Source of the DNA: Chitinophaga pinensis
Lineage (GTDB): Bacteria > Bacteroidota > Bacteroidia > UBA4408
Direction of reading: 5' to 3'
Assembly (NCBI GenBank): GCA_945872355.1
Contig: CAMBZU010000009.1
Coordinates: 1 to 59,757, forward strand
Length of the DNA: 59,757 nt
Shown here: positions 49,901 through 57,067 of the stretch, in pieces
Numbering within the stretch: position 1 is the first letter of the stretch
How the letters are laid out: every line of letters begins with the position of its first letter
Translations under genes and position numbers: made by a program
Notes under the pieces: model-generated
Seen by the model: the letters and a program-made list of their open reading frames with translations, nothing else
Databases searched by the model: none
What the model was told of the DNA's origin: nothing

Positions 49901-52900
49901 CTGGCACCAGAACTTTACTATTAGTAAATGGAGCAAATACGATTGTGAATGTAGGAGGTAACTTAGTGACTAATGGCGGAAATTTCAGTGCAGCTACTGG
50001 TGCAGCAAATGCCATCTTAAATGTGGGAGGAGATTTTAATATATCAAGCGGAACTTTTGATATGACAACAGGAACTGGGGTAGTTACGTTAAACCTAAAG
50101 GGTAATTTTTCTCAAACTGGAGGGACGCTAAAAAATAGTGCCTCTACAGCAAATATCAATTTTAACCATGCCAGTAACCTACAAACAATGAATCAAACAG
50201 CAGGAACAATCACCAACAACATTGTTTGGAATGTAAGTGGTGCTGCCAATACAGCTCAATTAATAACTGATTTTGATTTAGGAACAGGCACAGGGTCTTT
50301 TACTATAGCTAGCGGTGCAAGTTTTGACGCCCAAACTTTTAGACTAACCGGTAGTGGTGCATTCAATTTAAGTGCTGGTGGTAAAATTATTACTGCCAAC
50401 ACCGGAGGCTTAGCTTCAGCCGGCGCAAGTGGCTCAATCAGAACAACAACAAGAACTTTTAGCTCGGCTGCCAGTTACACCTATAATAGTAATAGTGCAG
50501 CCCAAATTACAGGCATTTTTACAACTACACCTGCAGCAAATACATTTGCCAATTTAACAATTGAAAATGGGGCTGCATTGCCTGCTGGAGTTACACTTAC
50601 AAATTCGACAACAATAACAGGTAACTTAAATTTAAATTTAGGCTTATTGATTTTAGGTACCAATAACTTAACAATTACTAATACGCTTGCGAATGCAGTT
50701 GTAGGAGGATCATCCACTGCATTTGTACAAACTGGCAGTACAGGAGAATTAAGAAGAGCGATAACTACTTCAACTTTTCCAAGGACTTACAATTACCCTG
50801 TAGGAACATTGGCTAATTACACGCCAGCTTCATTTACATTTACAGGTAACTCTATAGCAAGAACACTTAATGTAAAGGCTATCGCAGGAACACATCCAGA
50901 AATAAGCAACCCTAATCCACAAGTAGATTTTATTGCTAATCGCTACTGGACAACTGATTTAAATAGTTCGGCAGGCACCTACAGTTATAGTTCACAATTT
51001 ACATTTTTACCAGGCGATGTAAATGGGACCTTAACGAATATTAGTTTGGATAGATATGATAATACGGCAGCAAATTGGACCGAAGATGCGGGTAGTTCAA
51101 CATCAGGAACAACAATAAGCTCAGGAGCGCTTACACAAGCAACAGGTGCTTTAACAGTAACAGCAGGAAGTGTTGCAGCTGATTGGGTTGGAAGAATAAT
51201 CAATGGCACCTATATTTGGAATGGCTCTGTTTCATCAGTATATACAGCATCCAATAACTGGACTCCTCCAATTGTAGGTGGGCCATTATCAACAGACAAT
51301 ATAGTAATTAACGTGCCAGGCACTAATCAATTAAATATTTCTGGAAATACAACTATATATAATTTTACACTAAATGGCACAGGGGTGCTAAATATGGCAG
51401 CTGGTAGTACTTTAACAGTTGATGGTAATTTAACTTATGCAGGCACTGCATCAGCCAATATGGCCTGTAGCTCTACTTTTAAAATTGCAAAAGCTACCTC
51501 CCAAACAGTACCTCCCTTAAATTTTGGAAGCCTTAATTTAGCTGGTGGGCCACGTGTACTGAATAGCTCGGGAACAATTGGCATTTGCGGTACATTTACA
51601 CCAACCTTAGCTGCCACAACAGTAACAGGTAGTACAATCAATTACAATGGTACTACTGCTCAAGTTTTATCTCCTACAGCTTTTACGTTCAATAACTTAA
51701 GCATTTCTAATACAACTTTACCGCTAACCTCTGCTGTTGATATTACAGTAAGTGGAACAGCAACTATTAATTCAAATGCTACACTATCTCTTACAGCTAA
51801 TCAACTAATTCTACCTGTTAATGCTACTGCAAATGTAAACGGAACACTTATAGTTAATGGCGGAAATATAGCCAATAGTGGCACATTAAATATCAATGCA
51901 AATGCTACATTAAAGTTAAATACTTCATCAGCTATAAGTGTAAATGCACCAGTTTATGACGCTGCATCTAATTTAATTTACAACTCTTCTGGTACATTTA
52001 ATAGAGGATTAGAATGGATTTCAACTTCGGGAGCAGGTTTCCCTGGTAATGTTCAAATTAGCAATAATACTTTGTTAGACCTTGGAAATGGTGCTACTGC
52101 AGTAGCAAAAGGAATGGCAGGAAATTTATTGATTGATGATGGTTCTCAATTATCAATGAATACAAGTCCAATGACAGCATCACTTTCTGTGAATGGAAAC
52201 ATCACACTTGGCTCGGCTGGTACTGCAACACTTACATTGTCATCACTTGCTGGTGGCGATTTATTGGTTGGCGGAAATTGGACAAGAAATGCAAGCTCTA
52301 TATTTACACCTAACGATAAAAGAGTAACTTTCAATAGAAGCACTCCAGGAAATCAAACCATTAATGTTGCAGGAGGCCCTACATCAGAGACTTTCTACAA
52401 TTTAACCATTGCACCTTCATCAGGCAATGTAATTATGAATACCGTTGTAAATACAATAAACAATTTGAATTTAACAAGTGGTAAATTAGATTTGAATGGG
52501 AATAACTTTACACTTGGAAATGTTGGTTTAAATGGTTCTATAAGTGGTTCAATTGCTAGTTCTTATGTTATTTCAGGAAACACTGCATCAAAGTTAATTA
52601 GGTATACAACTACCAATTCAACCACCTATGATTTCCCGGTGGGAGATGCATCAAATTTCACACCAATGAGTATTCAATTTTACACGAGCCCAATGGCTAA
52701 CAATACACAAATCAGTGTAAATGTAATTCCATCAGCTCATCCAAATATTGGAACTTCTACAAACTATTTATCTCGTTATTGGCAGGTTGAACCAATTAAT
52801 ATACCTAATGCTGTTACTCCATATACTGTAAATTACAAATGGGCAGCTGCTGACGAAATCACTGCGCCTATACCAGCAAACCTAAAAGCATTTAAACATA

Positions 52901-53610
52901 ATGCACAAGGTTGGATTGCAGGTATTGGCAGTGGATCAGGTTTTGAACAAGGCAATGCTACAATTAATCCAGGAACTAGAACCATCTCATGGGTTGGACT
53001 ATGGAGTTTTAGTGATTTTACAGGAAATGGAAATGGAACGCCTTTACCTATTTCATTAATTGATTTTGAAGCCAAACCAGCAGTTGATCATGTAATTACA
53101 AATTGGACAACAGCCAGCGAAACTAACAATGATTATTTCTCAGTTGAAAGAAGCCAAGATGGTATTAATTTTGAAATAGTTGGCACAGTTAAAGGCGCGG
53201 GTAATAGCAATACAATTTTAACCTATCAATTTACTGATGAAAAACCTTATGATGGCACTTCATATTACAGATTAAAACAAACAGATTTTGATGGAAAATA
53301 CACTTATTCTACTATTATTCCAGTGCAGTTTAATGCGCCAATTAATAATGAATTGGTTAAAGTGTTTCCAAATCCTTCAAATTTAAATGGAATCTATCTT
53401 AATATAGGTAAAATTGACCAATCAGCTATTCAGGTTAACTTGTTAGATTTAACAGGTCACTTGGTGCTTTCGAAGCAATACAATACCATAAATGAAAATC
53501 AACCATTGTTTATTCAAACTGAAACTGTTGAATCTGGTATTTATATGTTAGAAGTAACAATTGGCGACCAGAAGAAAAACATCAAAATAGTATTAAATAA
53601 TAACTTATAA
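43903..53610 (+). CDS. Giant beta-strand-repeat surface protein with T9SS type A sorting domain
   Basis: 3,235 residues, low in charged residues and rich in Thr, Asn, Gly, Ala and Ser. A signal peptide (IPSLLLFILLISATTAQA) is followed by four related blocks. Each block begins with a W-x(n)-W-x-P segment (near residues 55, 1063, 1688 and 2435, e.g. YWVGGTDNSWNTASNWVP) and continues with stacked beta-strand repeats. One matches the autotransporter-associated PATR motif (LGTGTLSLSGTNTYTG, about residue 505). A region typical of T9SS proteins (PLPISLIDFEAKP) precedes the CTD (KVFPNPSN, about 3152). Expected at the cell surface as an adhesin or stalk-like fibre. Start chosen by the promoter and signal peptide. 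Confidence 0.88.
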   Translation: MAIFYLKKKQNTKFNCSINNFLFSAKGIIPSLLLFILLISATTAQALNVFSVATGNWNSTATWSSTSGGAPGAAVPAVGDNVFVEGGFNVTVNVNTAALSSVSIAAASTLSGSAAFTVNATTINVNGTYNNASTGAITLTTMNVNAAATYIHAINGGTIPTATWNATSNCNITGITTNAPAGLGQTFGNVIWNGAIQTGVNISIGALTNIVGNFTVTATSAGSIAHANASPTSLNVGGNFTMNGGTFRGAIGGAGNNFTLNISGNYTQTGGTFDFGSGLGITTMNLNGNFSNTVGTLTETGTATTNIINFTKLGVQTFTSGGTVSNIINYTVNAGSTLQMAVVGTTVNGAGTFTLSSGATLGVTSTNGIVSAVGTASGNIRTTGGRVFSAGASYIYSDAAGNQAVGTGLTQNTPLNVTINNPGFIVSLGAAGTATTITGLLTMTAGTLNMADLALTVGSLSGTANITNTTGGTNARTVTIGSDNTSSSYSGIISNGTNTGGVSITKLGTGTLSLSGTNTYTGVTTINAGVLSVATIENGGVAGNLGQATNAAANLVLGGGTLQYTGLTAATNRAFTLTNGTISTVDVSSNTLTMSGLSATTSGALVKEGAGSLTLSAANTFTGGFTLNTGTVNVNNPTSLGAVAGTLTINGGAINASAVTTIVNYPKIINASFVTGGSFLGLGSGSTTINADITITNSNSLLFNAGTISAPTRSIIKSGAGSLSFGACIVELNNLTISIGTLVGTSNNTTLNGTFTNNGTFNNNAGTVIFNGVGTIAGSSTTTFNNLTLNGATTVTPNAIINGTLILNEGAAIASGGVTFGAAGILRYNGTTGFTTTDAEFPSASGPLSVIINNSGHVTLHASRSLASTGILNLTSGRFILGPNNFTINNPATGAIFAGAAFSATNMVQADGNGELIRASQNAVSYTYPIGDAIGTIDYSPVVLAFSVNATLRNIGVKVVNSAHPQVDNTPVQTDYLNRYWKLSNSVAAGTYTYTATFTYAAADIVGAQNNIRTNMYNGALWFQDAAVIAAANTLSLTSQTEATFAITNGGTTEFTGRVNNGTTYVWNQTGTASFATATNWTPNRTTPKNDDILIFNNGAAGTIATGVTTQTIAQLFVVGNTNISLQSGAGVNLRIGGGNGFDLSIATGSTLQIAATAANSLTLSFSNVTTSTIDGTLTIAANTAFTNSFPTTNTVANVNGTINNAGVLTSTAVELLFNSGSTYNHNFTTTVGTIPTATWDANSTCAILGYTTNTGATGGLSQTFGNFTWNCTGQTANTNLLGGLQDIAGDFSVNSTGIGSLRLTGTQNYTLNIGGNLTISAGELRASQSNGAIANIVILGNYNQTGGTFDLTAGNTTNITSVYCQGNVNIAAGATLTQTAATTTGGVCFVSFDGSSSQAINIAGTISNAIDFRCNNPSGIVITGTLPINNGATFYRTQGVPSGLIAYNATASTLVYEVVPDITVSFEWPIANPPINVVMNTTGIVTMVGSRTISGIYTGISGILSLGTFDLTLTNSIAGAIVAGSPFSASNMIAAENTGQLKRAIPVLSATTTYLFPIGDITGATEYTAISLAFSNNVTARVLGFRTADGRNVNDSTALLPAIDFTTRTWFSTLSISTGNYTYRPTITYAVPGDVYGTENNMLISNWTGTTWVSRASLVTSHTLATTVNVSQSTLSLNNGQILGRCPVKYWVGGTDNSWNTASNWVPIGVPGATDNVVISFIDPNPCVISTGVVTVNHFTITGTADFSLASGASLIVSGNFDFDAPSFMTLACGSTFRLNNTTYPQTVAAIQYGNLIVGGGTRILANSGTINICNDYTPASGGLTTTGSTVNFNGTTTQNILSNNTSFNNLTISNTTANVRSARTIVVNGTLQINANSRYEQTALSLTISGTGSGNVDGFLRNSAASITATGALTFSSTGTYEHNHTVIAGTIPTSTWQTDATCLIMGYTTGPAATYFPGGLAQAFHHFTWNCPNQITNNAVLNAQLTNINGNFTITSTGTRTLLLVNGANTIVNVGGNLVTNGGNFSAATGAANAILNVGGDFNISSGTFDMTTGTGVVTLNLKGNFSQTGGTLKNSASTANINFNHASNLQTMNQTAGTITNNIVWNVSGAANTAQLITDFDLGTGTGSFTIASGASFDAQTFRLTGSGAFNLSAGGKIITANTGGLASAGASGSIRTTTRTFSSAASYTYNSNSAAQITGIFTTTPAANTFANLTIENGAALPAGVTLTNSTTITGNLNLNLGLLILGTNNLTITNTLANAVVGGSSTAFVQTGSTGELRRAITTSTFPRTYNYPVGTLANYTPASFTFTGNSIARTLNVKAIAGTHPEISNPNPQVDFIANRYWTTDLNSSAGTYSYSSQFTFLPGDVNGTLTNISLDRYDNTAANWTEDAGSSTSGTTISSGALTQATGALTVTAGSVAADWVGRIINGTYIWNGSVSSVYTASNNWTPPIVGGPLSTDNIVINVPGTNQLNISGNTTIYNFTLNGTGVLNMAAGSTLTVDGNLTYAGTASANMACSSTFKIAKATSQTVPPLNFGSLNLAGGPRVLNSSGTIGICGTFTPTLAATTVTGSTINYNGTTAQVLSPTAFTFNNLSISNTTLPLTSAVDITVSGTATINSNATLSLTANQLILPVNATANVNGTLIVNGGNIANSGTLNINANATLKLNTSSAISVNAPVYDAASNLIYNSSGTFNRGLEWISTSGAGFPGNVQISNNTLLDLGNGATAVAKGMAGNLLIDDGSQLSMNTSPMTASLSVNGNITLGSAGTATLTLSSLAGGDLLVGGNWTRNASSIFTPNDKRVTFNRSTPGNQTINVAGGPTSETFYNLTIAPSSGNVIMNTVVNTINNLNLTSGKLDLNGNNFTLGNVGLNGSISGSIASSYVISGNTASKLIRYTTTNSTTYDFPVGDASNFTPMSIQFYTSPMANNTQISVNVIPSAHPNIGTSTNYLSRYWQVEPINIPNAVTPYTVNYKWAAADEITAPIPANLKAFKHNAQGWIAGIGSGSGFEQGNATINPGTRTISWVGLWSFSDFTGNGNGTPLPISLIDFEAKPAVDHVITNWTTASETNNDYFSVERSQDGINFEIVGTVKGAGNSNTILTYQFTDEKPYDGTSYYRLKQTDFDGKYTYSTIIPVQFNAPINNELVKVFPNPSNLNGIYLNIGKIDQSAIQVNLLDLTGHLVLSKQYNTINENQPLFIQTETVESGIYMLEVTIGDQKKNIKIVLNNNL

Positions 53611-53930
53611 GAATAGATTTAGAATGTTTATCTCATCCATTAATACTATTTTTTCATTGCCAATGTGATTTATAAATTATGCCAATAATTTAAAATATTA
53701 CATTGGTAAATGCTGATCGGAAAAAAGTTTGGGACAAATGCCGTGAAACAAATTTGGGCCATTCCTTATTTCACATCGGTATAATACCGATTACACATTC
53801 AATTTAGTCCAATTGCGGCATTACCTTATTGTACTAATTTCAAGTAGTATCGGCATTAACCATTGCAAATTAATTAAATAGCTTTTTGCTATATAGTAAA
53901 TACAAATGGTATAAGATTTTCTCCTAAAGA
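53611..53930. other. Intergenic region with nested complementary segments
   Basis: No gene. A 7-bp hairpin ATCGGTA-taa-TACCGAT is at 53775-53791. AATGCCG at 53737-53743 can pair with CGGCATT at either 53816-53822 or 53851-53857, and 53702-53713 is nearly complementary to 53853-53863. This may be a structured 3' region or degraded repeat. Confidence 0.4.
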
Positions 53931-54515
53931 TTATTCAACAATTAATAGGTCGTTTTCTTTTTTAACGGTATAGCCTAAAATCCTATAAGGTTTCTTTGCA
54001 TAAGCATCTTCAAACAATTCAACCCTGAAATTTAATATAGGGTAAGAAATGTATTCTCTTGAAACGCCATGCTCAAAGTCATCAGCAATAGAACGAGGGA
54101 AGTTTCGGGACTGCCCCAAGTATATTTGTTTCAAATACTGTTTAATCGTATCAGGATTATTCACCAAAATATTTTCAGCTATTTCCTCTTGAAGCAGGAT
54201 TGGTTCACCATTTAATTTTACATCAGAAAGCCCTTCGCTCTGGCGAATTTGTTCTTGCTTTTTTATTTGAGCTATAGCTACTTTTTTGCTTGGTGCTTCT
54301 TTTAAACTAATGGGTTTTACTGTTTGCAATTTAAGGCCAGTATCATTTAATATTTGATGTGTTGGCACTTCGCTAACTTCAGGCGTTACTATATGATGTA
54401 AATTCGATTTAATTTCAACTTCATTACAAGCTACCATTAGAAAGGCAAAACAAAAAAATAGACTTAATTTCAAGAAAAATATAGGCATTATTGGTGATGA
54501 TTTTCGTTTACTCAT
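53931..54515 (-). CDS. Lipoprotein of unknown function
   Basis: 194 residues. A basic start (MSKRKSS) leads into a hydrophobic stretch ending FLMVACNE, a plausible lipobox. An internal start at 54488 is possible but loses the basic residues. The mature protein is charged, with a helical KKVAIAQIKKQEQIRQ segment and a compact beta-rich C-terminus (SYPILNFRVELFEDAYAKKP). No family is recognised. It lies 84 bases downstream of the PHP-domain gene on the same strand. Confidence 0.65.
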   Translation of the reverse strand: MSKRKSSPIMPIFFLKLSLFFCFAFLMVACNEVEIKSNLHHIVTPEVSEVPTHQILNDTGLKLQTVKPISLKEAPSKKVAIAQIKKQEQIRQSEGLSDVKLNGEPILLQEEIAENILVNNPDTIKQYLKQIYLGQSRNFPRSIADDFEHGVSREYISYPILNFRVELFEDAYAKKPYRILGYTVKKENDLLIVE

Positions 54516-54599
54516 TATTTACAGCTTATAAAAGGAGTGGATTTACAGTGATTTATGATTGAATTAAAATTGTGCCTTCGAATTAATACAAAAAAAATA

Positions 54600-56663
54600 C
54601 TAATTGAGTTGAAATTTACTTTCATAAACATAAGATTCAGATTGAAATTTTACTAAATATACTCCCCTACTTAAATGCGTTAAATCAATTGAAATTGGCT
54701 TATCAAAAGTAGTTGATGGAATAAACTGCTTATGCACTAAATAGCCTGAAACGTTGCGCACTTCCATGTTAACATTGCAATGAAAAGTTTCGCTGGTAAT
54801 ATGTATAATTCCTTTACTTGGATTGGGATAAATTTTATAGGCATTTGTCAATGCTAAATCATTTTGCGCCATCCCAAAATTGACGCTATTAGGTAAAGAA
54901 AATTCCGATTTACAGCCATCACTATCACATACTTGAACTTGATAAATACCTGTTTGAGTTGGTAAATATTGATTATCAATAGCCCCTGCAATAGCGCTAT
55001 AATAATAAAACCATTGGTTGCCCGAACTGTAATTTGAAAACAATGTGTCGAATAAATAAGTAATTATTGGCGTAGTTAGTGCCTGATAAACATGAACGGT
55101 AAATTGTGCGGTATCATAACAAGTATTTTGAAAGCCGGTAACTGTATAAACAGTATTAACTTGCGGACTTACTGTATTATTGGCTGTATTCACATTGTTA
55201 TTCCAAATATAGTTATTGGCTCCCGTTGCAATTAGTGTTGTACTTATTCCTTTACAAATACTATCTAAACTTTGAATTGCAATATCAGGTGAAGGTTGCA
55301 CTGTAATATTTTTTGTGATGGTATGGTTTCCAACCTGATTTGAGGCGACCAATGTAATTTGATAGGTCCCTGGATTGGGGAAGTTAAATGTAGGATTTTG
55401 CAAGGATGAATTCGCAGGATAGGCTCCATTTGCTGTCCACCACCAAGCGCTTGGATTATTAGTTGAATTATCATTAAATACTATAGGATTATTGCTACAA
55501 ACAGTCATGGTATTATCAAAATCAGCAGTAGGAATTTGTACTACTGCATTATCGTTTCTGGTATACCAAATGGGTGCTGTCCAAATTTTATCACCATCAG
55601 CTTGTGTAATATAAAGATAATAATAGTAATTTAAATTGCTCGTTGATGCAGGTGTATAATTTAATGTATTGCTATTATTTACAGTTGTTAAAACAGTAGG
55701 AGCATTGCCACTTCCGGCCACACCACTATAAACAACAATGCTACTGGTTGATTCACCATCGGGGTCATTAATTGTGGCATTTAAATTTGGATTGCCAGCC
55801 TGTATTATTGTGCTTCCCATTGGTAAATTATCAATATTAAAATTTACCTCTGTATTCCAATCATCTGAAGCATAAAACCGCCTTTGTCTAAAGGCATTAT
55901 AAAGTTCAAATCTATTTAAAATTGGCGCCATAAGCACTAATCTACCTGCGCTTTGTCTTCCAAATACTGAATTGTGTGTATCATGGTCAATACCTGGTCC
56001 AACATGATAACCTCTTTTTAAGGCATCATTATACCTGCTCAAATAAGTGGAAGTAGTAGGATTGCTATAATTGGCATTGGTAGAAAACGCAGGGCCACTG
56101 CGTATAGCCAAACCAACAACAGCTTGGTTTGCAGTAGTGTTTAATGTTTGTGTAAATAAATTGCTATAATCAGAAGATTGAGGGTGCGCCAAGTATGCGA
56201 AACTACCCGATTTTCTATTTATTGTTTGAAATAATTTGGCATAATCAGCTTCAGGCACCTGTATTTCTTGATTGCCAAAATCCCAACCACAAAGTGAATC
56301 AAAACCATACACTAACATGTGTCCGCCACTAGATATTACGCCCCACTCCATGCCATACATGGCAACAAATTGCCCATCCACAGTAGCTGCATTTGCATCG
56401 GCCAAGCCTTTCTGATAATAAATGGGCGAAGGCATTCCAGCGCTGTAATGATTGTGTTCTGAAATACCATAAAAATCAATTTGTGTGCTTTGTTTAGCAT
56501 AGTTAAAACCCTGCAAAGGCGTTGTCATTCCTGAAGCAACACTATCTTTGTTTCCATCAGAATAGGAAGTGTGTGCGTGAATGTTGCCAAAATAGTGATT
56601 AAGCGTTTGGGCTTGAACTAAGGCACAATTCAACATTATTAAATAAACAATTTTTTGCATCAT
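54600..56663 (-). CDS. Surface PHP-domain (putative phosphoesterase) protein with PKD and T9SS type A domains
   Basis: 687 residues. After a signal peptide (to about residue 19, VQAQ) comes a PHP-type metal-dependent hydrolase domain. Motif I is IHAHTSYSDG (28-37), followed by GISEHNHYS, HPQS and GPGIDHDTHN, supplying the His/Asp metal ligands. A PKD domain (NDNSTNNPSAWWW) and an Ig-like region follow, then a T9SS type A CTD (KIYPNPSKGIIHI). PHP domains hydrolyse phosphoesters or related bonds; the substrate is unknown. Its surface location, inferred from the CTD, is unusual for PHP proteins. Two adjacent ATG codons could serve as start. Confidence 0.85.
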   Translation of the reverse strand: MMQKIVYLIMLNCALVQAQTLNHYFGNIHAHTSYSDGNKDSVASGMTTPLQGFNYAKQSTQIDFYGISEHNHYSAGMPSPIYYQKGLADANAATVDGQFVAMYGMEWGVISSGGHMLVYGFDSLCGWDFGNQEIQVPEADYAKLFQTINRKSGSFAYLAHPQSSDYSNLFTQTLNTTANQAVVGLAIRSGPAFSTNANYSNPTTSTYLSRYNDALKRGYHVGPGIDHDTHNSVFGRQSAGRLVLMAPILNRFELYNAFRQRRFYASDDWNTEVNFNIDNLPMGSTIIQAGNPNLNATINDPDGESTSSIVVYSGVAGSGNAPTVLTTVNNSNTLNYTPASTSNLNYYYYLYITQADGDKIWTAPIWYTRNDNAVVQIPTADFDNTMTVCSNNPIVFNDNSTNNPSAWWWTANGAYPANSSLQNPTFNFPNPGTYQITLVASNQVGNHTITKNITVQPSPDIAIQSLDSICKGISTTLIATGANNYIWNNNVNTANNTVSPQVNTVYTVTGFQNTCYDTAQFTVHVYQALTTPIITYLFDTLFSNYSSGNQWFYYYSAIAGAIDNQYLPTQTGIYQVQVCDSDGCKSEFSLPNSVNFGMAQNDLALTNAYKIYPNPSKGIIHITSETFHCNVNMEVRNVSGYLVHKQFIPSTTFDKPISIDLTHLSRGVYLVKFQSESYVYESKFQLN

Positions 56664-56989
56664 GTTGTAAAGCTAAATATAATTTAGTTGTTACAAAGCA
56701 AAAGTTGATCAACAAAAAATATACTAAAAACAAATGAGCCTAACAACAGTTGGGCAAATCCTTAGCGCTTGTTAAGCGATAAGGTCGGGCTTTTTGCTGC
56801 AATCTTTTTGCACTTTGATGCAAAAAGGATTTCCGCTTCAATCCCTTTTGCAATATTTTTTTTGCCCGATACTTCACATCTTCTTAAATAATCCTAATTA
56901 TAACAGCAGGTTTTAATCACACATTAAAAAAGCAAAATGACACCTATTAATTTAAATTATTACTTTCGCAAAAGTCATTTATAAAAACC
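56664..56989. repeat. Intergenic hairpin-rich repeat
   Basis: No gene. TCGGGC (56785-56790) pairs with GCCCGA (56874-56879), enclosing a second hairpin AATCTTTTTGCA-ctttga-TGCAAAAAGGATT (56801-56832). The arrangement GTCGGGCTTTTTGCTGCAATC...AAAAAGGATTTCCGCTTCAATCCC resembles an interspersed repeat I associate with many Bacteroidota genomes, but I cannot confirm copies elsewhere here. Confidence 0.5.
56961..56968 (+). promoter_or_regulatory. -7-like box of the propeller/T9SS gene
   Basis: TACTTTCG differs from TAnnTTTG at one position; this variant followed by CA is common in Bacteroidota. It precedes both candidate starts of the gene (56990 and 57068). Confidence 0.4.
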
Positions 56990-57067
56990 ATGCATCAATC
57001 ATCTTTAAATAGTGATAGTGCAAAACAGATTTATTTAAAAAAATATTTTCCATTAAAAAAAACAGAG

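Noticed and set aside
44000-53100. Many antisense open frames of 60-150 codons inside the giant gene
   Set aside because: They follow from the Thr/Asn/Gly/Ala-rich codon composition, which leaves few stops on the opposite strand. Their products are Val/Pro/Leu-rich with no recognisable domains, and they lie opposite a clear coding frame with a signal peptide and T9SS tail.
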